Source: Nemertoderma westbladi (Eukaryota > Xenacoelomorpha > Nemertodermatida > Nemertodermatidae). Taken from it: a DNA stretch of 44,829 nt. Under the pieces are notes generated by a model. That model saw only the letters and a list, made by a program, of their open reading frames with translations, searched no databases and had not been told where the DNA came from. The position numbers and the translations under genes were made by a program. The stretch lies in assembly GCA_032718475.1 (NCBI GenBank), contig JAUCBJ010006871.1, positions 1 through 44,829 on the forward strand, given 5' to 3'. Shown one piece after another: positions 32,656 through 43,823 of the stretch; positions within the stretch are counted from its first letter, which is position 1, and each line of letters begins with the position of its first letter.

Positions 32656-33681
32656 TTTAAAGAAATACATACATTTATGTAATACTTACAGTCATTAAAG
32701 GACAACAAAAGTCATTAAAGGGGGACACAAAAGTCATAATGCACAATTCGTAAAAAAGGGAGGACAAAAAAGTCAAATAAAAAGACATAAAAAAGCACTG
32801 CCTATTATTATTAAGAAAGATTTTAGAAACAATGAAACAGTTTTACAGAACCGACCTGGATTCTGCACATTAGTGCCTGGACCACTGTCAGACTGTACTG
32901 CTGTACTGTAGATGTACCTGTAAAGCTGAAGACTTGGCATATCGGTACCAACAGCCTACCGTTTACCGTACCGGTCAAAATCTACTACCGCGGTACCACA
33001 TACAATTTTGTATGAGTTTATATATTATTTAGTAGCTAATGTTTTTTTTATTAGCTAGCATTTTCTTGAAATTATAAAAAAAACTGTGAAAACATTAATC
33101 AGAATTAGACCTAAACTGTTGCAGAATAATTATATTAATAACCAAAAATATTGATGATAAAACAGTTACACTGAACAGAACATGGTGTGGCGGTACAATT
33201 TATTTTATCTAAATTCAGCAAAGTGTCCCTGAATGAGATCCAGTATCTCGGATAATAATTTAGGTTTGTTAACCAACTAATAACACATATAAATACGCAA
33301 TATATATATAAAATCAGGTTTAAAGACTCTAGTCTCTAGTCCCGACCCGTTAACTAGTACCGGCCCGTTGACTATGTAGTTACCGGCCCGTTAACTACAT
33401 TTTATCTATTGACTTTTAAATATGATCAAGTTTTGAGATTTTACTAGCTATTTTTTTTTACCAGATACAATAGTTACTGTTTTTTCCAGGTGGCACCCAT
33501 AATATCTTATGAATGTTCGAACTACTGAAGTCATTTTAAAATTTTTTACAGTAATTGCTAGGTTTCCTAATTCGATTAGCTATCATCATTCATCAACTGT
33601 TATATTTCTAGAGAATTACGCAAACATACAGTACCATTTTAATTATTAAAAAAAATTAAAAAAACATACCGATGCTAAGTA

Positions 33682-34548
33682 TGTAAACAGAGTTATGACT
33701 TACACTAAACACAACGGGATGGCTATTGATTTTCGTATAAAGCGCATTCTTTAGGAAATGCTTTGTTATCTATCACATTCATGCACACTACCGCACACTG
33801 CTGCACACTGATCTGCCGACCTTCACTAAATTTGATCATATATAAGGAGAACAGCAACTGACACATGTAGGGTCTATGAAATAGCATTCAATTCACTCCA
33901 AAACCACTATAATGTAAGTCGCAATTGCTATATGTAACCGGTCTCTCTAACCTTCAGTGTATCAAGAAGATTGGGGTTTTATGATTATTTATCGATATTC
34001 TCCAAATATAAAGACATATCCATCAACTTCTAACAATTAATAACCGACAGTAAATAGCAGTAAAATAATGCGGTGAAAGGTACGTATAGTTATGATATGA
34101 GTACCAGTTTGTATGAGATATGACAGGCTGATAACAGTTATACGTTTCTATAATCAAAACCGTTCTAATGTTTGGCTAAAGTCTGAAACACAGAATAATT
34201 CCAAAGCCGATGTTCTGGGCTCAGGAAAAAAGGTAAACAAAGACCATAATGCATTGCGCGATCTTCCGTAGGCTGCTGTACAAGATAAAATGAAAATCGC
34301 TCTGATTGGTCGAGTGAGCCGAACAAAGAAAGCCAAAAAGCTCCACATCGACATATCAGCCTATAGATGTCGTCATCTGACCTACACTGTATTAAGAGTA
34401 TTTTGGCGCATTGCGGCATAAGATGGCTTGTTATGTCCGCTAAAGTACACATACAGAAAAATTGCTTTTTATGTCCACTAAAACACATACACAGTAAGAA
34501 AACGGCTTTTTATGTCCGCTAAAACACCTACAGAGTACTTTGCGGGAA
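33682..34548 (+). repeat. ~0.85-kb dispersed repeat, copy 1 (inverted partner at 42.7 kb)
   Basis: Shares long diverged similarity with the reverse complement of 42699-43540: GCGCATTCTTTAGGAAATGC, AGGAGAACAGCAACTG/AAAGAGAACAGCAACGG, GTCTCTCTAACC, AAATAGCAGTAAAATAATG and TATGTCCGCTAAAACACCT all correspond in order. The right end holds three ~45-bp subunits with TTTTATGTCCGCTAAAAC. Small open frames on the minus strand (34154-34488) are not conserved in the partner, so I do not call them genes. Confidence 0.75.
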
Positions 34549-35540
34549 ATATGACTAGCTAGATCCGCAAAAGCCTTTACACTACGAGTATATCAATTTT
34601 CTATAGAACAAGTCCCATTTAAATGCAGAGACCTGGAAACTCACTAGCTATTCCATAAAGAAAACACTAAATGTGATGCCTAACTCATTGATAAATCATA
34701 GGCCTAACTAATAATCATAACTAATGATCATCAATAGTTATGAATTCCAAACCCAATTCTCCATATCGAAATGGTCACCCAAGAAAAAGTACTGTAGTAC
34801 CCAACTCAAAATTTGGTATATTATAAATATTATTATATATATCGTACGTTGGAACACAGGAACATACTATAATGTACAGTAGAATCCACTCTAATCTACT
34901 TTGCTAAGGTACTTATGCACTTTATCTGTACTATCCCTTACGGTATCGATTTATGAATACGGGTACAATAAAATAAGATGCACAATACAGTAGAAAGGAG
35001 CTAAACTGGAAATAACAAATACAGTTACCGTAGAAACATCACCTAAATGTTATAATCGCTGAAATTTGTAATCTTTAATAATTATGTTAACACTCAAACA
35101 TGTCAGGTTAGGACATAAATATCAGCCCAATTTAGATTCTTTACCTTGTCTAAAGTTACAGAAGGCCACGCTAATAAAATTAACATAATTTAACTAACTT
35201 TGGTGCATATTTTGTAACTAATTATATAATTAAAGGCGTTTGAAATTGCAACACTAAACTTGAATGCCGTCTCCATAGCAACAGGATCTAAAAATCAAAC
35301 AAAAAATACTGTCATTATTTCGTAAATGAACTATATTGACTTTGTAGAAGAGTTCAATCCATTATGACATGCTGTTTGCAGTTGCTATGCTTTAAATGAG
35401 AATTGCATGGTCCTTAGCAACTAGGTCGTTATTTCAAAATGCCCAAAGTCAAAAATGTTATAATCGCCATTTCCTCATTAAGTGGGACCTATAGAACTCA
35501 AAACATCAAAAAATTTAATCCGTCCAAAAATGTTCGGTAT
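34549..35540. other. Gene-free AT-rich stretch
   Basis: No supported gene, repeat array or structured element recognised. Confidence 0.45.
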
Positions 35541-35559
35541 ACCATTGTGGCTGCCAGAC

Positions 35560-35878
35560 TATGACTTTACCTGACATACTTGACTTGACATTGCATTGAC
35601 TTGAAATATACCCCATTTGGCTTTGTCATCCTTCAGTTGATATACTTCAATTCCCATACTTGATTTGACATACACATACTTGACTTGAAATTCTTCTGCC
35701 AAGAGAAGTCAAATATGCTAAGTTAAGTACGTCAACTTTAAGTCAAGTAAAGTGATCACTTAAACATAAACAGGCTATGATTTCTACATTATTTATGTAT
35801 ACATTTTATCATTGTCACCACTATATTTCGTCAATTTAGTCGATGAAATGCCAAAGGTGTAGAAAAATAAACATTTAA
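35560..35878 (+). repeat. CTTGAC-rich duplicated segment, copy A (left part)
   Basis: Irregular TACTTGACTTGACAT units (35570-35750) followed by ATTTCGTCAATTTAGTCGAT and AAATGCCAAAGGTGTAGAAA. The same order recurs at about 37600-38010. Copy A is split by the piggyBac-type insertion at 35879 and continues at 37324. Confidence 0.7.
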
Positions 35879-36412
35879 CCCTATTAGTACCGGGCTATAA
35901 AATGTTGTACAAATACCGGGGGGGGGGGGGGGTCATATTGACCCCCCCCCCTCTAAAATCTACAAATATTTACGAAAACGTCTGATTTTTTGTTTGTACG
36001 TAGGTATCACTTGTCTGGATCCGACCGAAAAAAAAATTTCGAAAAAATGTACTGGGGTGGTTATATTGCAGCACCAAAATTACAAGTAGTGCACAATTTT
36101 CACAAAATTTGAAAGTTACATTTTCGGCTAATTATTTTTCAATACAGGTTTTTTGGGGTGCAAAATACATTGGAAAATATTTAAAAATGATATGATTACT
36201 ATAAATGGCTGTTTAGTCCTCTCTGCTTAGGAAAAAAATGAAAAAAACAAGTAACCAGCACTTTTCAGTTAGAACACAAAATTTTTAATTCACTTATACG
36301 ATGCTATAAATTCACATTTTCAGGTTTTCGAGGGCGCTGATTCTAATGGAAAACATTTATAATATGCCAGATCATTGCTACTTGTACTTTTCGGCGTAAT
36401 TTGGCAAATTTT

Positions 36413-36955
36413 GGTGCTAGCACCAAATTTCGTACCCATTTTACCCATTTGGTGCTGGCACAACAATTTTCACCCACCGGCGAAAAATACAAGTTTGAGA
36501 ACTCTTATGAAATTTTACTGATTCCATTGAATTCAGAACCATCACAAACCCGTATAACGCAAGAAACAAGGTGACACAATCAATTGATATATTTGATGGT
36601 TTTCAAAATTTGGTGCCAGCACCTCATTTTGCACCCACATCCGAAAAATACAAGTTTGAGATGTCTAGTTCGATAATTATATTTTCCATTGAATTCAGAA
36701 CAGCCATAAACCTCTAAAACGCAAGAAATAAATTGTCACAAGCAATTTTATATATTGAATGGATTTTCAAAATTTCATGCTAGCACCAAAATTTGCACAC
36801 AGCACCGAAAAATACAAGTTTGATACGCTTGGTGCAACTCGTATATTTTTCATCGAATCCAGAACCCCCAAAAAACCCCAATTGCGTAAAAAACAAGTTT
36901 CAAACAATCAATTTAAAAAATTGACTTATTTCAAAATTTGGTGCTGGCACCAAAA
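36413..36955 (+). repeat. 162-bp tandem units with palindrome GGTGCTAGCACC
   Basis: Palindrome positions 36413, 36451, 36612, 36776 and 36940 give periods of about 161-164 bases, except for the first pair, where about 125 bases are deleted relative to the copy at 19588-20076. Each unit also carries GAAAAATACAAGTTTGA and a GAATTCAGAAC-type segment. Confidence 0.85.
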
Positions 36956-37285
36956 TTTGTGACCCATCGAAAAAAACAAGTTTGAAATTTCTAAATCAAT
37001 TTATATGAATTCCATCCAATTTCTAACACCAAAAAACCGGTGTAAATCAAAAATAGAGATGTTACAATTCATATTTAATGAAATGTAATTTTCAAAAAAA
37101 CGTCAAAAACGTTCAAAAAAAAAGTGCCAAAAGTAGGGTTAAAAAATGGTGCTATAACTCAAAAAGTACCCAATATTTTTGAAAACGGTTTTCACAACCA
37201 TGAAGACAATAGATTTTTAGGAAAAGTCATAAAATTTCAGATTCCCAACTGCGTTTGTTTCAGAATTATAATAAAAAAACCACGG

Positions 37286-37310
37286 CCCCCCCCCCCCCCC
37301 CCCCCCCCCC
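37286..37310. repeat. Poly(C) run, 25 bases
   Basis: Uninterrupted C-run close to the right end of the piggyBac-type element, complementary to the G-run at its left end. Confidence 0.9.
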
Positions 37311-37323
37311 GGGTTTAATAGGG

Positions 37324-38163
37324 TTAAAGTCACAAATACGCCACAAATAATCCAAGTCGACATTTTATATATAGGAATATATAATGTAACAAATTCTCCA
37401 ATCGGTGTTGATAAAACGCCTTTCGTATAAAAAATAAATCTAAAGGGTTACAAATACGTCACATACAAAGCTTGTCTTCACATCGCGGAAAGTTTTGCTA
37501 TCAGTCGCATTTTTTCTAAGCCCTGACATATTATGGCATTAAGCCTATTTATATTAGCCTACTGTACCAGACTGAAAATGATATTTTTTAGATTGTTGGC
37601 TGGTCATATTTACTTAACATACTGTACTTTATTTGACATACAGTATTTGACTTAGCATACTCTACTTGACATAATTGACTTGACATACTTGACTTGACAA
37701 AGTTGACTTCACTTGATATACTTTGCTTAACATACTAAACTTGACTTGACATATTTGAATTGACCTGACTTGAAATTCTTCAGTAAAGACAAGTCAAATA
37801 GGTAAATTCAAGTCAAGTATTACAAGTTAAGTAAAGTAGGCCTTAAAGTCAACTTATGTCAAGTTTAGTGATTACTATAACAGGCTTATGGATGACTACT
37901 ACATTCTGAAAGTTTACATTTTTTTAATGTCACCACTTAATCGCATAATGGAACTATTTCGTCAATTGAAGTCGATAAAACTCCAAAATGTAGAAAAAAA
38001 TAAATATTTAAAGTCACAAAAACACTACAAATATTATAATTGGTGATTTTATATTGTAGAAATGTATAATGTAGCAAATTCTACAATCGGTGTCGATGAA
38101 ACGCCATTTGAATAAAACAATAAATCTAAAGGGCTACAAATACGTCAAAAATAAAGCCAAGTC
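37324..38163 (+). repeat. Duplicated segment: end of copy A and complete copy B with empty site
   Basis: 37324-37470 is the right part of copy A (AAGTCACAAATACGCCACAA, then TCCAATCGGTGTTGATAAAA). Copy B runs from about 37600 (CTTGAC units) through ATTTCGTCAATTGAAGTCGA, the unoccupied TTTAAAGTCAC at 38007, and TACAATCGGTGTCGATGAAA to about 38163. It shows what the region looked like before the insertion at 35879. Confidence 0.7.
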
Positions 38164-39685
38164 GCAGAGGAAAGAAACGGAAGAAAGCCCGAAGAAAGAA
38201 CGAGAGTGCATAACGTTACCCAAGGTAAGGTGAGTAACATCAAACCAAAATGTGCGCTGTGCGACGGGCCCCACCGTTTGAGTGCGTGTGCTGAATTTCT
38301 AAAGAAATCCCTTGTAGACAGACGTACAGTCCTGTGGAATAAGCGGTTATGCTATAATTGCCTCAGATCAGGACACCAACGGCGAACCTGTTACTCCGAC
38401 GTAAAGTGTGCAAAGTGTGGCGCGAAACATCACATCTTGTTACACAGTGAGTTCGAACGAGACAACCCGAGTCAGGTAAGTGAGCCCGAACTACATGTCC
38501 AATTCAGTGATGTAAATGACACTGATCAAGAATCTGAGATGGAAGGATTCTATACTGACGAATTCTCCGACGCCAACGAATCCTGTTACTCTAATCAATA
38601 CCGCGGTGTATCGAGCACTTACTTATGAAAAGGACACCGACAATGAGTTTCCCCCAACTACTTTTGCCAGACAACCATCTTGGAAAGCTCCAACTTCCAA
38701 CGTAGGAATCAGAGAATTTCCTGTAGTGCAGGTAAGAGTTCACGGTCCTAACAAAAGTTACATAGTGAACGCCCTCCTTGACTCCGGCAGCACAGGAACA
38801 TTCATCGATCAAGAACTAGCCGAAGATATCTTTGCTGGACAACCCAAATTCCGGACTAAATTGAATATGTCAGGAATTATGCAGGTTTGGAAATCTACCC
38901 TAACGGCAGATTACTATGTAGGTGTGTTGTCCACCCCCCAGGATAAATTAGGAGCACAAGGTATAAGGTCGGTAAAAATGGTGGCTATAAAGAACTTCGC
39001 TACTACCCAAGCAGACCTTTATAATTGGGACGAGGATGAGAGCATCCAACATCTTAAGATACCTCGATTCCAGACAGATTATCCTGGAGTGCAAATACTC
39101 ATCGGCCAAAACGCGCATGAGGCGCTCGAGACATTGGAGAAACGGCCTGCTCAACCGCAGCCACTACAAACCTATGCGGTAAGAACTAGAGTAGGTTGGT
39201 ACTTCACTGGCCCTTCCCGTAGAACTCTCAAAGAGAGATTACCTCAACAACAGGTATACCAAGTAAAGGAATGGGAAGTGGAGAGCAGTGATGTGGACGA
39301 TCCAACTGAGGGAACACCATACTCCTCAGATAATGACGATATTAACTCCAATGTAGATCAATGGAGACATTGCCTTGGGACGATTAATCCAGCCGACATC
39401 GCTTCCAGAGGAGCAACTCCTCAAGAACTGATAGATACTCCAGGCTGGTTAGGTGGATCCGACTTCTTAAGTAAAGAAGAAGAAGAATGGCCTCCTCATC
39501 TTACCACGGCGGAGATTAGACAGGCCAAGGGAGCGGAGAAAGTAACACAACAACTCAATCGCCCAGCTAGTCGTTTATGTTTACTGGAAAGAGACCGAAA
39601 ACTGTCCGGAAACTATGGAAGGCAAGATACTCTTCCTACGACCACTTCCCTAATCCGACAAATATCTAGGGACTCCATAACGTAA
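38164..39685 (+). pseudogene. BEL/Pao Gag zinc region, protease and RNase H-end remnant
   Basis: Two frames separated by a shift at about 38600-38620. The first (open from about 38164 and without its own start) has the BEL Gag zinc region: CALCDGPHRLSAC, CYNCLRSGHQRRTC (CX2CX4HX4C) and CAKCGAKHH. The second has the aspartic protease active site ALLDSGSTGTFI at about 38774-38809 and continues to RVGWYFTGPS, the junction before the RT. At about 39340-39353 the sequence jumps in frame from this point to VDQWRHCLGTINPADIASRG, which normally follows RNase H, so the whole RT and most of RNase H are deleted. The linker after it matches the minus-strand copy at 4.7-4.8 kb closely. Integrase is missing and the frame ends at 39685. 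Confidence 0.85.
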
Positions 39686-41314
39686 TAACATATGGAGTGG
39701 GCGTGTGACTATATCATTTTATATTTGTTTTTATTTTATATTTATGTATGTATTATTATGTAATTTTATTATAATCGTTTCCTTTAATTTTATTTAGTAG
39801 AATGTTATTTTAGTGATTATTTAGTAGATTAGTGCAATATATTAGTGTTTATTACGTACGTAATTACTTATAATATATTTAGTGCGACGGCGAGAAATAA
39901 TTATTTTTTCTCTTTCCTTACTGTCCGTATCATATTATAAATACGTGACTACAGTAAGATGAAATGTCCGTACTTATTAAAGTACAATAAAGCTCCTACT
40001 ATACTTAAGTATTATTGGTAGGCAGAGTATTAGGAATGCAAAGTTCAGATCCTCGTGTCTCGGCTAAACCAAGCTCTGGGTAGACCTTGGAAACGACTTG
40101 CCTCTTCACACTGACATTGCTTCGTGCGATATTGCTCTTCTACCTTATATTAAATAATACATATAGTAGCGTGATGTCCCTCTAACAGTAGCGTAAAACG
40201 CAAATAAATCTGTTAAACCTTTTGACCATCTGTAATTCTAGTCGATTAAGATATCGCGGCACCCACCGATATACTTGAAAGACAAATTCTAGAATCAGTG
40301 GTTAACGTCCCCAGACAAGCTCTGGAATAAATCGGTGCCCATCTTAAATATTAATTTAATATTTAGTAAAATCTGTAAAATTCAGATCCGTTAACAATTC
40401 TAGTCGATTAAGATATCGTAGCACTTACCGATACTCTTAAAAGACAAATTTCATAGAATTAAGGATCCTATGTCCCCAGACCTGCTCTGGAATCAAATTG
40501 TGTCAATTTTAACATCAAATAATAAAATTCATGGGAATAAATTTAAATTCATATTTTAAATGAATTTCATAAATTGTCGTTTTATGCAATTTATAACATT
40601 CCCAAAATTCCATTAATTAATAGATCATGGGAGCGGAGATTCATCCTATTGAGTGTATTAGAGTGCGAGAATCTCCAACATATAGTCAATAGCCGATAAA
40701 ATTAATAAAATCATGCATAAAGAGGATATTGACAATTAAAGAATTATTATTAAATAGCATCCCAGATCTGTATGCATGAGAATTACCCTAATTCTACCGC
40801 TAGCATTCCATAATGTCACCATAGCAACACCCACGCTAGAATTAGAAGCAAGTTAAGAGAACAATAGAAAGCTTGTCCCATTGCATAGCATAGAGAATAC
40901 ATAGCACACTGTTAGTATCCAAGGATACACAGTAATAACGTGACATTCTGGAAGGCACTGACTAACGGACAAATGGCCTGTATGTGTACAATTGGTGACA
41001 GTTGTGTGGAATTTGTGCGTTTATAGGTGAATGTTACTGCTAAGGTGTGTTTACAGTAGCTAGTCGCAATTGTGAAAGTAGCCCAACTCTCCTATAGAAA
41101 GAACCTAAAGTGGATTCAAGCCTTTGGGACGGACAGTGGAGTGACTTGTGCCGGTTATCGTTGTCGTGCTGTTGCTACATGTTGGCGTAAACACCGCGAC
41201 GACGGTACATCGGCGCTGAGAATCCCACTGTCCGGGGGCGAAGAGAGGTAGGCAGCGACGCCCGCTCGCCTAAACATAAACTCATTACAATATTAATAAA
41301 CTCAGATAGCAGAT
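39686..41314. other. Non-coding stretch, possibly LTR-derived
   Basis: No gene. A purine-rich ATATGGAGTGGGCG followed by TGTGACTATATC at about 39690-39713 could be a polypurine tract and LTR start of the BEL remnant, but I cannot find a matching second LTR. A CpG-rich part (about 41140-41270) precedes the ORF at 41315. Confidence 0.35.
40232..40513 (+). repeat. Two-copy tandem repeat, ~160 bp, with hairpin
   Basis: Copies begin at 40232 and about 40394 with AATTCTAGTCGATTAAGATA and proceed through AAAGACAAATT and CCCAGAC..GCTCTGGAAT. The CCAGA...TCTGG pair is conserved in both, giving a small stem-loop. Confidence 0.75.
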
Positions 41315-42511
41315 ATGACGGAGTTGATAGAAGATGATCTTGGTATCAGGGAGCGATATACTCTACCTTTACAAGCATTTGTGGATAGCTTGATACGCGG
41401 TGAAACCGATCCAACCATTACGGAGGACGATGGTCGTTATATCGAACCGCCGATGTCCCAAGAGCAACTTACGCGTGAATTGGACTATCGAAAATTCACC
41501 GCTCGCTATACGCATCGTAATAGTACGTATATGGACTTCCTAACTACCGGCCATCCTATCGATTTACATGATACGGACGATGTAGACACCGAAAGGGAAA
41601 TGGTTCTATTTAAATATCATACCCAGCGGAGTCGTAACGATAAACCGAGAATAGATCACGAAAATTCTATTCGTAACAGACTGGGAAGACGAACCAGTAT
41701 GCCTAGAATCTGAGGAGATTCAGCCTATCGCGCCCGGAACAGCGACAACGATTACATCCTAGAATGGTATCAAGGTCCACAGTGTCTCACTGCGTACGAT
41801 TATCGACATGCCAACTATGTTTCTAGGCAACGTTGTCGGTTATGCGCATCGAGAGACCACGATACGCCCATGGACACCAACGTCCGCTGTTCCTATTTCC
41901 AAGAACAACCGACTATGGAAATTTATTGCGCATATTGCAGACTCAATAACTTGCATATCTTTGCGGTTTGCCCTCAATTTATGACTCAATGTCACCATTG
42001 TCAACTAAAGGGACATGCCAGTTTCGATTGCCCTTTTAATCATGATTTGGAAAGCGTAGATGAAATGATCACACTACGTTACATCAGAGCTTGGGAAGCG
42101 AACGCTGATTTACATTGTGATTCGCGCCATCGCTATATATATCGACGGCCTTACGAATACCGAGCCCGCGAACGCGAGTTGGAAAGAACCATTAAACCCC
42201 GGAGGTTTCTAACTGCCTATGGTCCACCCACAGCCCTCGTTCAGACCACTCGTAGGGGACCCGTAAGAGCGGCTGTCTTGAAACGAGCTCTCAAAGCCGT
42301 TAGACTCCTCTCACCTGACGTTGATGTCAATCAACCTGGTATTTCGACTGGCGGATACACCGACCATAATCCTACACCCTCTGATGCAATCATATTGCAC
42401 CCTTCACCCAGGAGTTATAGCCCTCCTTGTAAAGTGGCTCGCCCCAAAGAGAAAAGGACTCTGGCTAGCTTTAAAAAACTGCGTAAACGCCGTCCGCGCA
42501 AGAAAGACTAA
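41315..42511 (+). pseudogene. Unrecognised ORF with three Cys/His clusters, one in-frame TGA
   Basis: One plus-strand frame of 398 codons runs from ATG 41315 to the stop at 42509-42511, interrupted only by TGA at 41711-41713. The N-terminal 132 residues are acidic and helical-looking (MTELIEDDLGIRERYTL). After the TGA come ILEWYQG and three clusters: CRLC with following DHD (41834-41870), CAYCRLNNLHIFAVC (41927-41971) and a CCHC knuckle CHHCQLKGHASFDC (41990-42031). A long basic tail ends RKRRPRKKD. The last knuckle is of Gag/nucleic-acid-binding type; the basic tail fits RNA or DNA binding. I do not recognise the family. It may be the Gag of an undescribed retroelement or a captured gene. 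The codons are richer in CpG than the surroundings. There is no adjacent pol. Confidence 0.55.
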
Positions 42512-42698
42512 CTGTTTAGAGTATTTACGTATATTAGAAACTGTGATTTTGTATATTTTATAGACTCAAATCCCATTTTCTGGGAGCGGTGTAAAAGCTT
42601 CTGTGGGATATAACTGGCCCCTTTGCTTCGCAATCCAGTTTCCCCCCAGGCGCTGGAATACTCTAAAAGGTTCTCTAACTGTATATATATTCCCCTCG

Positions 42699-43540
42699 CC
42701 CGCAAGGTACTGTTACAGGTGTTTTAACGGACATAAAAGTCATTCGTCTATATACCTGCTTTGGCGGACATGGTAAGGCAAAAAACCCGCAATATACCAA
42801 ATACCTTTACACGGCTTGGCCTTGATGATTCAGATTGCGACATCTAGCAGCTGGTTGCTGGCATGGAAACAGCCATTGGACGCACGGTTCTTTGTTTGGT
42901 TTGAGCCAATCAGAGCGATTTTTTCTGTCGACGTGTAGATATTCGGCCGATGATACTGGGAGTGTTCAGTCTTACTGTTTTTTGTGATACTGTTGTGTTA
43001 TTGCTATCTAGGCCAGGAACACCGGCTCTAGAGTCAACTCGGTTTTCATACTTTAGAAGAAAGTTAGAAATTAGTAGGCTTAAATTATAGAGCGTATAAC
43101 CGTTATCTTATCTAATCATATCAACTGATCGCAATTCAGTCTTACATTATCGGTTCAATATACATTATTATACTGCTATTTACTATTGTTTGGTTGAATA
43201 TTATTTGGAGAACATTTATAAAGAACCCAAATTTCCCAATTTTCTTGATACACTACAGGTTAGAGAGACGGGTTATATATAGCGATTGCGACTTATATTA
43301 TTGTGTATGTAGTGAATTTAATGCTATTTGATAAGCACTACATTGGTCCGTTGCTGTTCTCTTTATATATGATAAAAATCATTGACGGTCGGCAAATTAG
43401 TGGGCAGTATTGTGTGTTACCGGTAGTGTGCATGATTATGACTGATAACTAAGCATTTCCTAAAGAATGCGCCTCATACGTGAATCATAAGCCTTACCGA
43501 CTTGCCGTTGTGATTAGTATAAGTCATATCTCTGTTTACC
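42699..43540 (-). repeat. ~0.85-kb dispersed repeat, copy 2 (inverted)
   Basis: The reverse complement matches 33682-34548 in order with an estimated quarter of positions changed. It shares GCATTTCCTAAAGAATGCGC, GGTTAGAGAGACGGGTTATA and AGGTGTTTTAACGGACATAA. No conserved reading frame. Confidence 0.75.
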
Positions 43541-43823
43541 TAGATAGAGCGCCACGTCCTAAAGGAACGGTTAATATTTCCCGAAAGTGAATAATATTAG
43601 TCAGAAATTATTTATTAACGATCAATCGAATAATACAATACAGTAAGCTTACACTGCAATAATAATCTAAGCCCTCAGAATCCAGCCCCCCGGGTATATC
43701 CAGCGGGTGAATGGACGCGCACTAGGCTGGCTTCTGCTAATGTTGTGTTTATTGGTATTAAATATTTGTCATCTTCTAAAGTCTATTTATAAACCAAAAG
43801 ACATATAAATTTTGGCAGGTTAA
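43541..43823. other. Spacer without gene
   Basis: No supported feature between the inverted repeat and the LINE fragment. Confidence 0.4.

Larger units (their letters stand above)
30387..33681. other. Gene-free stretch upstream of the GPCR
   Basis: No supported gene and no clear core promoter. It contains a C-rich run (31206-31240), the AACAAGTTGC repeat block (about 31490-31650), AT-rich sequence, short tandem repeats at 32540-32655 and repeated CCCGTTAACTA units at about 33335-33400. Confidence 0.5.
35875..37327. mobile_element. Complete piggyBac-type non-autonomous element
   Basis: TTAA (35875-35878) and TTAA (37324-37327) flank a 1,445-bp element starting CCCTATTAGTACCGGG and ending CCCGGGTTTAATAGGG, which are imperfect terminal inverted repeats. 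A TTAA target duplication with CCCT...AGGG ends is the piggyBac signature. The left end has a G15 run forming a hairpin with a following C-run through GGTCATATTGACC; the right end has a C25 run (37286-37310). No transposase frame. A neighbouring duplicate of the flank with a single TTAA (38008-38011) is the empty site. Confidence 0.85.

Noticed and set aside
34154-34488. Minus-strand hydrophobic frames
   Set aside because: The inverted partner copy at 42.7-43.5 kb does not keep them open, so they are chance frames in a repeat.
39700-40240. LTR of the BEL remnant
   Set aside because: A possible TG start after a purine-rich stretch exists, but no second copy or clear end could be found in the window.
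41870-42060. Nanos-type zinc finger
   Set aside because: CxxC...CP...CxxC...GH...CP is superficially similar, but the spacing is too short and the Nanos histidine positions are missing.
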